Source: Emmonsiellopsis sp. PD_33
Lineage: Eukaryota; Ascomycota; Eurotiomycetes; Onygenales; Ajellomycetaceae
Assembly (NCBI GenBank): GCA_032988165.1
Contig: JANTQF010000089.1
Span: 55,614-119,613 of the forward strand
Direction: 5' to 3'
Length of the DNA: 64,000 bases
Program-made: the position numbers and the translations under genes
The notes under the pieces: model-generated
What the model was told of the DNA's origin: nothing
The model's input: only the letters and a program-made list of their open reading frames with translations
Databases searched by the model: none
Part shown: positions 34,766 through 43,147 of the stretch, piece after piece
How the letters are laid out: each line of letters starts with the position of its first letter
Numbering within the stretch: the stretch's first letter is position 1

Positions 34766-35850
34766 TTGGATTGAGGAATCCCTGGTTCGGCTGCAATCAT
34801 ACAATTGTGTGGGGATTCTTCTAGTCAGGCGTCGATAGGGATTGGGATCTGAACAGGAAGAGCATGAGTGCAGAAGCAAGAGTGATATGTAGTTGCGAGG
34901 AATGGAAGGATAAGAAAATGATGGGTCCCAGGCCTTCAAGTGTTGAGGAAAGGGATGGAGGGGTTTGGGGGTTTGGGGGTTTGAAAGTGAAGGATCATTC
35001 GTTCAACGAGAACAAAGGAATTCACTTCGTTGGAGTTCGCCCCGAGCCATTCACCATACTTTTGGTATTTGGCCCTGTATGCCGTGGCAATTCCTCCGCT
35101 TCGCGTCGCTTTTAAGCCTTGGGGTCCGGACTATCTTTAATTCTGCTCAGTACCGTGCCTTTGATGACGTTACCAAGGTACTGTTGAAGCACAGGTTGAT
35201 TTTAATTAAACTAACTTCGAGGTACAATTCTAAGTCACTATCGAGGTGATTGGCTACCCTAAGCGCCGAGCAGTCATGCCCTGTAACATAGCAGGCCACC
35301 TCGGCCCCATCGGCCCCATCCGAGCTACAGATCTGGATTTAAAGAATGATAATACATGGCATATATTCCAGCGGCCGTCCCGTTAAAATCTGTCTCCTCT
35401 TCCCCCTCCAAAGCCTCTATCTCTGTATTAGTATTATTCATCTAGTTAAATGGTAGCCAGCCTTACCGATTACGTTGCTAAACTTTTCGAGACGCTCGAT
35501 AACGTTCCCATCGCGAGGCGTCGGATAATATCTCTAGTATCATCAGCGGCTCAAGGTTCTTTTGATAAAGCAAGGGTATTGATACTTACCTCGAAGTATA
35601 TGTTGGGGGTCAAGGTCACCTGCGATAGTAAGATACGATTCATTTTAATCAGAAGCAGGTCTTACCCATTTTTGCTCGTATTCTAACTTGGAGGTTGGAA
35701 GATCGCAGACAGATGCGTGGTTCTAAGTCGAAAAAACAAGTTAGAAAGTCGACGTCTCAAATTGATAACTTCCATACTAACCTGGGCTCCTACCGACGAA
35801 CTGGCCGGATTGATCGTCTGGGGGAGGACTGACTTCGATAACCAGTAACA
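34766..35850. other. MAT intergenic region with MAT1-1-1 leader
   Basis: This 1.1 kb contains the MAT1-1-1 promoter and leader and the 3' end of the MAT1-1-4-type gene. A short plus-strand frame (35450-35686, 78 codons, MVASLTDYVAKLFETL...) starts in an AT-rich promoter-like setting, but no homology is recognised, so it is only noted. Confidence 0.4.
34952..34979 (+). repeat. G-quadruplex-capable G-run array upstream of MAT1-1-1
   Basis: Four G runs (34952-34954, 34960-34963, 34967-34971, 34975-34979) separated by TTT or short loops, including direct GGGGGTTT repeats. They lie about 190-215 bp upstream of the MAT1-1-1 start, so the MAT1-1-1 sense strand is C-rich here. Confidence 0.6.
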
Positions 35851-36534
35851 TTAGTTGAAAGACTTAATGGTCTGTGATGGTTTCATGGACAATCTTACGT
35901 TCCGGCACTTCACAAATGTGAGGTACCTATTCCTCATCCAAGTAAGGTGAAGGGCTATGCCTCCAATTGGCATGAGCTGTATAGTAGCATTCGGGGTTGT
36001 ATGAGGCAAGCGTACGCCACTCCCAGGGCTACCCTTAAGAAGAAACTGCTCCCAGGGCAACAAGTCTAGTTTGTATGATGGGCGATTGAGGATTTGTAGC
36101 ATCTTGTCTTCTTCTCTTGCAATATCGTTGGCACGCCTGATGAACTCTGCTGATTTTTCTTTTTCCTGTTTGTCCTTCGCTATCGCTATCTGGACGGTAG
36201 TGGCTTGGCTGAGGAGGGCGTGAAAACGGGCGGATGCCTGGATAGAAGGGAAGAGGGACGGATATGATGTTAACCGGCAAATTTCTTCCATGATAGACCT
36301 ATACGAAATATTCGCCTCGGTTTTATCGATGTGAACCTCGTCTTTTTCGATGCAATCCACGTAGGCAGCATACAAGCGACTAAGAAAGTCAGTGCTGCAT
36401 TTGCGGGTGGCTACTCCGTCTAATAGTAGAATGTTAGCAGAGTAAGGGATATTCGAGGTCAATAGCTTACTGTCAATAATGCCCCTATCGCAACATGTCC
36501 ATGGCAACGAGTAATCCGGTGTTGGATTCTCCAT
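35851..36534 (-). CDS. MAT1-1-4: MAT1-1-4-type mating-locus protein of Onygenales
   Basis: Exons 36534-36471 and 36419-35851 give 210 residues (intron 36470-36420 with GTAAGC, a CTAACAT branch sequence and TATTAG). The protein is mostly helical and charged in its middle (EKDEVHIDKTEANISYRSIM; IAIAKDKQEKEKSAEFIRRA) with no known domain that I can see. The name rests on position next to MAT1-1-1 in a SLA2-APN2 interval, where Coccidioides and relatives carry a gene of this size called MAT1-1-4; naming of these genes has been revised in the literature. It is transcribed in the same direction as MAT1-1-1 and APN2. The function is unknown. Confidence 0.7.
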   Translation of the reverse strand: MENPTPDYSLPWTCCDRGIIDSKLLTSNIPYSANILLLDGVATRKCSTDFLSRLYAAYVDCIEKDEVHIDKTEANISYRSIMEEICRLTSYPSLFPSIQASARFHALLSQATTVQIAIAKDKQEKEKSAEFIRRANDIAREEDKMLQILNRPSYKLDLLPWEQFLLKGSPGSGVRLPHTTPNATIQLMPIGGIALHLTWMRNRYLTFVKCRNVRLSMKPSQTIKSFN

Positions 36535-37201
36535 ATTTTGATCTCGAGATAGTTTTTGTGGAGTAGAGAGTAAGATTGGCTGGGGATGAATGGTTCGGGA
36601 CGTATTATTAGGCGTGGAACGTGAGTGTGGAATGTGTGGATGGTTTGGATTTCAGGGCGAAGATCCAATGTGCGAGAAAAACCGCCAATTTCGACACATG
36701 GAGAATTGGTGGGTGAAGTTTACCTTGGGCGGTTTACCCAGGCACTGTTTCAATAACACTCGCTTGTTGCCGGGTAGCCTTGACATGAATCACAGCACAT
36801 AGTGAACACAATTCCAGCCACCCCAGCCTATGTGTGTGATGATCCCCTAGAAAAAGAGAGCAAGGGCCATTTAGAAACCCACGCGAAGAGCAACCTGGGC
36901 TTGTGCTCAGCATGAAAATCCTACATAACGAATGAAAATTAGAAATCAATAGGCATCTCAGTCGTTACATATGCGTAGCATAATTGAGTCTTCAGACATT
37001 ATGACAGCTGCTGGCTTTTTGCTCGTCGCAATGTAAATAGAATCATCGAAGGCTTAGCTGGGATATCAAGCGTAGGAACTTGGATATGGGCAAAGGGACT
37101 CCAAAATCTGCCCACAAACTATCGAGATGGCTATTGGAATAACAGGTCGTCGTGCTGCTGACACTTAAGAAATGCATCATGTCAAAACCTTCATATCTAT
37201 T
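36535..37201. other. intergenic between MAT1-1-4-type gene and APN2
   Basis: This 667 bp contains the MAT1-1-4-type promoter and the APN2 3' UTR. No coding region was recognised; short frames are featureless. Confidence 0.45.
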
Positions 37202-39389
37202 TCAGGGAGAATTCCAATCACTCGACCAAATAAACGTTTCGCAGCGCCATTCATCCCCCGTCTTTTTACTGCCAGTTGGGCCAAGCGGCCTCCCACAGAT
37301 CCAAAACGCCCTCCCGCAATTAATCCCCGGCTTTTTAGTCACAAGGCTAACGCAGGGCTCATTGTGGCCTGCGCACCTGGGCGGGGGCTTCTTATTGAAG
37401 AGTTTTGACCATGATTCCTTGCTAGAGACCGAATCAACCCCCTTCCCAATATCTCCGTTGCCCGGGGGGCGACGAGCAGCGTGGCTGGATTGGTCTGAGA
37501 TGCCGTTGTTGTCGTCGGCGTTGTTGTTGCTGTCGTTGGGTGGACAGGAGAAACTACGCTTCGGGATGCATTCGTTCGTTCGTTGCTGGGGTTCAGGTTG
37601 TACAGGGGGGCTATCATCGGTTGCCGCAGTGCAGGCACTCGTGCTGTCTTTTTGGTCGTTGGCTAGACTACCAGGGCTAGACTGGGATGTTCTGGGTTGG
37701 AAGAACCCCTTTAACGTTTTTTGGTTTTTCGAGATGGACGATTGGTCATTGCGTTTAAGACGTTTCGTTCGTAATGAACTTTCTATATCGCGGGTTTCGG
37801 GTCTTTTGAACACGCTGGATGCGACTGGTTTCGGGGTAGACGATCCAATGCCCTTGTTAGTAGTTTCTTTTGCCCCGGACTCGCTGGCAGGGGTGGAGGT
37901 GTCTTCTTGGGTTGAAGGACTGTCGAGGCCGCTGGATATATTTACACCACTTTGGCGAGGCCCGCGTCCGGCCTGCTGAAACATATCTTTGATGCTTCTT
38001 CGTTGGTGAAACTCGGGGATCAGTTTACCAGAAAGTGGTAAAGCATTGATTGATGAGTACTCTCGTTTCCGTGACCCATTTTCAAAGGTGCCTTCTGGGT
38101 TCATAAGATCCAGAAGGTTATATTCCGTGCCATCTATTCGGACAACATCTTTGAGATCGGCATAGACAGGACAATGGTCCGAGCCCTATCGTAAATTAGC
38201 AGGCAGTAAAGAGCAGCACAATCAGGTAAATACCATTAGGCCTTCTTGAATATTTGCTCCAGAGAACCAATCTCGAGTAGCTATATCGCAGAGGACGTAG
38301 TCAATCCTTGCACCGTAATTCCCTGGTCGGGCATTGACTCTTTGCTCCCAGCACGTAAACATGCCTCTTCTATGAGGATGGTATTCCCTGCATAGATCTA
38401 CTAATACGGGTGTTTCTCTGCCATAGTCTCTGTCGCCGATGACATTGCCGTCAGTAACAAGCTGATTGAAAAGGCGCCGCGAGGGGGCGGAAATATATTC
38501 GTCCTCGGTCAGCACAGCCTTCCTAATCTTTTCGGCTGCATGGGCAGAGTCAATTTCAGCCCTAGATATGTTTATGTCTCCTGTTAAGACGACGCGTTTT
38601 CCCATGGCGATCAAATTTCGCACGCGGCAATCAAGCAGGTTCAAGAATCCGAGCCGGAAATCATCCCGTGTGTCGTCTCTATTTGCAGGACAATAGACAC
38701 CGAGTAAAACGAACGCCGGGAACTCCAAGATTACACAGCGCCCTTCTGAATCGAGCGTAGATGCGTCGACCTCTGAGAGGGACAACTGTTCAGGCGTAGG
38801 ATAGCCTCCGATTTGTTTGTCTGGCGGGAGATCGCGGAACGGAATGGAGGAAGAGGGCGGACAAAGCACCCCAGTTATTCCCTCTTCCGCCCGTATTGGA
38901 CAGCACACTGAATTCCGCGTGTATATAACGACACCGGAATATCCTACATATAGTTCAGTACACTGTCCAGGAATTGAGCGGCAGGATACGAGCCTTTTTT
39001 ATATTTGGGAAGGCTGAAAAAACAATCCCAGCCGGGAACAAGGACCATGTCATCTTGCAAATCTCTTCTTTGGATCTTGGTTTCCTGAAATACAACTACA
39101 TCCGCTTCAAGCATATCGAACATCGACTGGAAGGCATTAGAGGTGTACGTAAGACCCATAGGTATTTTCTCGAATAGTGCATACCTCGAAGGTCTTTTTT
39201 TCTCTCCATGGTTGATACGAAAATGGGTTACTTTGAACATGTTAAATTCTGAACGGAACATAATACTTAATGTCCATAGTTGAGCATTGATACTCACCGA
39301 ATCCCGTTAACTGGAATAGCCATGAGTTAGCTGAGTTTACTAGATAATGGAGTGGGATGGGTACCATTCCAGGTTGTCAACCGGACCAT
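37202..39389 (-). CDS. APN2: AP endonuclease 2 (DNA-apurinic/apyrimidinic lyase)
   Basis: Six exons, 39389-39365, 39310-39298, 39230-39185, 39126-38994, 38943-38234 and 38185-37202, give 636 residues. The exonuclease-endonuclease-phosphatase domain shows MVRLTTWNVNGIR (start), LEADVVVFQETK (catalytic Glu), VVLTGDINI and the catalytic GSDHCPV near the last intron. A PCNA-interaction box QKTLKGFF lies at about 464-471, and a C-terminal zf-GRF domain (CAGHNEPC...FWICGRPLG...WRCETFIW) covers about 583-634. Together these are the full Apn2 layout. The nuclear enzyme trims 3' blocked ends and abasic sites in base excision repair. The fourth intron (38993-38944) appears to start with GC rather than GT. 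The gene is the classical right flank of MAT. Confidence 0.93.
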
Positions 39390-39687
39390 CTGAGAGATGT
39401 CCTGTCCGGACGTCGCATACGATTGTGTAGATACTAACGGCCCAAAGATTATTAACTCTGATGAGCTGGGATAGATACGTAGTTGGAGAAATGATGATGG
39501 ATTTGGGATGTAAGGAGGCCGGCTTGGCACGACGAAACACACGTGATAGCTGACTAACCCGCCTCGCGAGCTATTCCCAATTAGGGAAAATCAACATCGC
39601 CCGAGGGTTCTGTTCCGAGCGTTCCAACATCGTCACACTTCTGCCGGACTGCCTCACCACTTCACCAATTGACCCTGCGCAACCAAC
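39390..39687. promoter_or_regulatory. divergent APN2/COX13 promoter with CACGTGA box
   Basis: These 298 bp separate the two divergent start codons. A CACGTGA E-box lies at 39540-39546, about 150 bp from each gene. CT-rich sequence follows toward COX13. Confidence 0.55.
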
Positions 39688-40479
39688 ATGTTCCCCCAGC
39701 GCTCCGCTCTTCGTCTCGCCCAGCGGGCTGGCCGATCCTCTCCCATCCGTTCCGCCGTGCAGCGTCGCTTCGCCAGCACCGAGGAACAAAAGCTCCCCAC
39801 CTTCCCCGACAATGCCTTCAACCGTGAGAGAGCTGCCGTGAAGGCTCACGCTGCCGCCACCAGTGGTGAGTATATAGCCCCATCCTGGGGCCATTGGAGA
39901 TTGCTGAAGCTTGCATTGCGGCGTTCTAACATCCTTGTGTTTTCTAGATCTGTGGAGGAAACTTTCCATCTAGTATGATCCTATCATTTCGAAAAACGAA
40001 GACCATTTACCGCCGCAAGACTAACCTCGTTCGCTAGCGGCGTTATTCCCGTTGTCATCCTTGCTGCAATCAACGCTAAGAATCTGTGGGACGAGCATTG
40101 GGAGCATTGGGAGCACATGCCTCCTTTGGAGGAGCGTGTGGAATATCCTTACCAGAACATCCGGAATAAGAACTACCCATGGGGAGACGGTGATAAGGTG
40201 CGTTCGATAGCATTTCCTGTTGGCTGATGTTTTGAGTATATTTACTAACTTATCTGGTGACTACAGACCCTCTTGTGAGTTTTTAGTTCCCGCCCTTTCC
40301 TTTCCATCTTACCGTTATGCTACATGATGGTTCATAGAACGCATGGGGCCAATAATAGACCACGGGGATTCCCCCCGGGACCCTCGTTGAGTCCTCTTGG
40401 CATGTTTGCAGAATTTACTGACGAAACTTGAAGCTGGAATCCCGAGGTCAATTACCACGACATGGACAAGACCACCTAA
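39688..40479 (+). CDS. COX13: cytochrome c oxidase subunit VIa
   Basis: Five exons, 39688-39865, 39948-39972, 40038-40197, 40267-40274 (8 nt) and 40434-40479, give 138 residues. An Arg-rich mitochondrial presequence (MFPQRSALRLAQRAGRSS...QRRFAS) is followed by LWRKLSIY, a hydrophobic helix (GVIPVVILAAINAKNLW), then DEHWEHWEHMPPLEERVEYP, PYQNIRNKNYPWGDGDK and TLFWNPEVNYH, the conserved end of COX6A/Cox13. Cox13 is a nuclear-encoded subunit of complex IV. The fourth exon is a microexon. If the following intron is retained the protein would instead stop after TLL, losing the conserved FWNPEVNYH tail. COX13 beside APN2 is standard for this locus. Confidence 0.92.
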
Positions 40480-40941
40480 ATGGTCTGTGTCAACGCAGTT
40501 GCGTCGCTCGTTGGAGTTGCTGCATCTCGACTTAGTTGGAACGGACGGGGGGAGAGAATGTATATAATAAAAAGGCATTGAATAACATGTACTCTAACCC
40601 TATCTATCATAAAAACAAGATAGCTTCTAAATGGAGTCATTTCCACTCAAACGCATAATTGATTGGTTTCTGCTTATGCTCAATCCCGCCCTAACAATTT
40701 CCCATTGAATCCAATAAATGGGATCTAGACATTTTCGATACTTATTTGTATACATAGATGGCGATTATATTACAGTTGTTGTATTAGAGGATCACTGGAC
40801 GAACGTGCAGAACAGAATATGCCTGCCGTTTGTTCCAAGTCTTCGAAGTATTAACCCTCCCTCCCTCCCCACCGAACCCCCCCACCTTTCCATTCTTATC
40901 CGTGGGCAGTTCCGCATCGTACGGAATGTATATGCGAGAAG
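40480..40941. other. convergent intergenic region
   Basis: This 462 bp lies between convergent COX13 and the Asterix-like gene. It is AT-rich to the left and pyrimidine-rich near 40850-40890. No coding region was seen. Confidence 0.45.
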
Positions 40942-41791
40942 CTAAGGGGACGGAACCGCGGACGGGGCGGGTTGCCGGTTGCCAGCCTTCGGAGTCGGCG
41001 GCAGGAATAGAGGCATGTATGTCTATTGGAATTCGTGAGATACCATCCATTGAATCAGAAATGTTGGGGAAGGACATCGCTCGGCCTTATCGACGCGAGA
41101 AAAGGATCGGGGGATGTGGGGGAATACGTACGACGAGTACAGCCATGACTACAGCGTCCGATGAAGTTGAGACGTTAGCATACCAGCAACAAGACAAAAT
41201 TACCAGGAGATAGATAGCTTACGCGACATGAGAACGGAGAGATATCCGGGGGACGAGGTTGTTTTCTTTTGTTCTGGCGTCTCGGCCATCCAGTTTTGGA
41301 GGGAGAATGTGACAGAGGCCCTGTAGTGTCCATCATAAATTAGCAAGACGGTGTCGGATACTTGGGATATATAAACAGGGAGGAGACGGACCAGGCAATC
41401 ATCCTATATTGAAAGGACGATATTGTTAGCAATGAGCGGTGGTTGTGGACTTCGATGACGAGATGTAGGGAGCAATTCGAGCGACATACTTATTCCGCGT
41501 GAACATCTAATAGGACGGACAGTTAGCACTTGGATAAATGGGTATATTAAGGGGGGGGGGGGGTTCCGGGGGCGTACGGCGGCCATGGGCATTGTGCTCG
41601 ACACGGTGCTGGCCATGTCTGCGTCCGACTTTTTCTCTGGGGGATCGACATATGGGACCACTGAGAGCGCATTATATTAGCACTGGGTATGGACTGATAC
41701 AGTTGACAGGAAAGGCGCATTTCCTGCACCGCGAGGACGAGGGCCGTTGCGCACCGAGATCTGGTCTCCGCATATCCTTCTTGGTCGCCAT
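40942..41791 (-). CDS. Asterix/WDR83OS-like ER membrane protein (PAT complex)
   Basis: Seven exons, 41791-41755, 41660-41578, 41506-41490, 41403-41362, 41320-41223, 41148-41132 and 41022-40942, give 124 residues. The joined protein reads MATKKDMRRPDLV, VPYVDPPEKKSDADMASTVS, STMPMAAMFTRN, then hydrophobic segments (MIAWSVSSLFIY), LQNWMAETPEQKKTTSSPGY and LSVLMSLMAVLVTYMPLFLP, matching the small conserved UPF0139/Asterix family. The animal protein partners CCDC47 in the PAT complex that shields transmembrane helices during ER membrane-protein insertion. Two exons are only 17 nt. A run of 13 G (41551-41563 on the plus strand) lies in intron 2. The exon set was found by hand; each junction has GT-AG ends and keeps frame. 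Confidence 0.85.
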
Positions 41792-43147
41792 GGTGACGCG
41801 GGAGAGTGAGTATAAGCGGGGAGTCGCAACAGGAAGACAGCGTCTGGCTTTGGATCGACTCACAGGACGCGACGGGGTGGGAGATGGGGACGGCGAGCGG
41901 CGCGGGGAGAGATATTCGGTTGATATTGGATTGATATTGCATCACAGCTGCCCCTTGGTCAAGGGTGAGGCTCAACCTCCGCTAGTCCCAAGACGGCATG
42001 GCGGGACATAGCCCGATATCAACCCCCCTATCTAATTAGTAAGTCTTTGACGACGACATCTCGAGCGACAGCTTTCATCGTACGTAGTTTCGAGCTCACG
42101 GTTTGTATGTGGGAACTCCCATTATCTACTAGTTACCAATACCGACAATCTGGCTAATGGTGCACCAGCAGCACTGCGTCTCCTGGCCTACGCTCCGAGG
42201 CATTGAACATTGAAACGGGCGCGTATTCCTACGCGTTGCTCCCTCGCACCACAAGGACGAGCGGATTCAATCCCGGCCAATGCCGCTCGTCGGACACATT
42301 GGGTCTGGCACAGGCGTTCTCCAGCCCTCCACCACCAGCCACAGTATGCCCAAGCCGGCAGCGGAAACTTTACTCGTGGGGCCTGGCTTCACGATGTGGG
42401 CGCTTGGTCAAGACTTGCGCTGTTTAACTTGAGAATCCCTACCGCCCGGCGCCCGGACTGTTCCAAACGCCGTGGAAACGGTCTCGTTTTCGTTGCACCC
42501 CTGGCAAGCTGAGGCTTGAATCCTTCCGCTCCATTACGGGGCGTCGTGCAAAATCACCAGACACGTGACTCCAGAGGCTGAAATCTGAGAGTCTCGGCCC
42601 CGGAAATACCGTCAAACAACTTTTTTAGGGTGCATGAGAGGGGCCGACTTTTATCGGCGGGAGATAGTCTGATGCCAGGGACGCGCAATGGATGCTTCAA
42701 CGCCTCTTGACAAAAATGGTCTCAAGCAAGCTCGCCAGAGCAAATGGAGACGTGGGAAATATACTAAGTGGGAGCCGTCATGTCATAATTACCACATTGG
42801 GCCCTATAAACAATGGTACGGGATGCTGGAGGCAGAGTTCATGATTGGGTTTGACCAATGTCTTCATCTATTCGCCGACCTGCTGCTTGTGCGACTTGTA
42901 CACTTGGCGCCCCGCAGGATTTGGCTTTTGCCTCTGGACCTGTTTTTTCGGGGGGGTTTGACTTTTCACCGCTTGCAGAGCTAATGCGCAGGGCGCCAGA
43001 CGAGGAGAGACTCCGTAGTCTAGAAAGGCGTGTCTGGCTTAGGCAACGCCGCAACGGTCACGAAATATCCAACAATGCAAAACTCTGATATTTCCAAAGC
43101 GAATGGGACGTGAGGCATACCCGCCTCCGGTGTAGATGTGATTTACC
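41792..43147. other. intergenic region upstream of the mannosyltransferase
   Basis: This 1.36 kb lies between two divergent genes. It contains a CACGTGAC E-box at 42562-42569 and one small possible frame (42858-43088, listed separately). The left 600 bp should be the Asterix-like promoter and leader. Confidence 0.45.
42858..43088 (+). CDS. small hypothetical protein, 76 residues
   Basis: A single open frame with a basic, CxxC-containing start (MSSSIRRPAACATCTLGAPQ) that resembles a mitochondrial presequence, and a charged helical end (ELMRRAPDEERLRSLERRVW). The codons look protein-like, but no family is recognised. It ends 59 bp before the mannosyltransferase start, so it could also be a leader ORF of that gene or chance. 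Low certainty. Confidence 0.3.
   Translation: MSSSIRRPAACATCTLGAPQDLAFASGPVFSGGFDFSPLAELMRRAPDEERLRSLERRVWLRQRRNGHEISNNAKL

Larger units (their letters stand above)
30020..37201. other. MAT1-1 mating-type locus (between SLA2 and APN2)
   Basis: The interval between SLA2 and APN2 holds an alpha-box gene (MAT1-1-1) and a MAT1-1-4-type gene and no HMG-box MAT1-2-1. The individual is therefore MAT1-1, which with a single idiomorph suggests a heterothallic species. The exact idiomorph borders cannot be drawn from one strain. COX13 and APN2 lie to the right; in some Onygenales these are drawn into the idiomorph. Confidence 0.88.

Noticed and set aside
34766..34939. Longer MAT1-1-1 start at 34939
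   Set aside because: The extra 58 residues are unlike family N-termini, while MAGNEVSAVHRAFNKLF at 34765 looks like the usual beginning.
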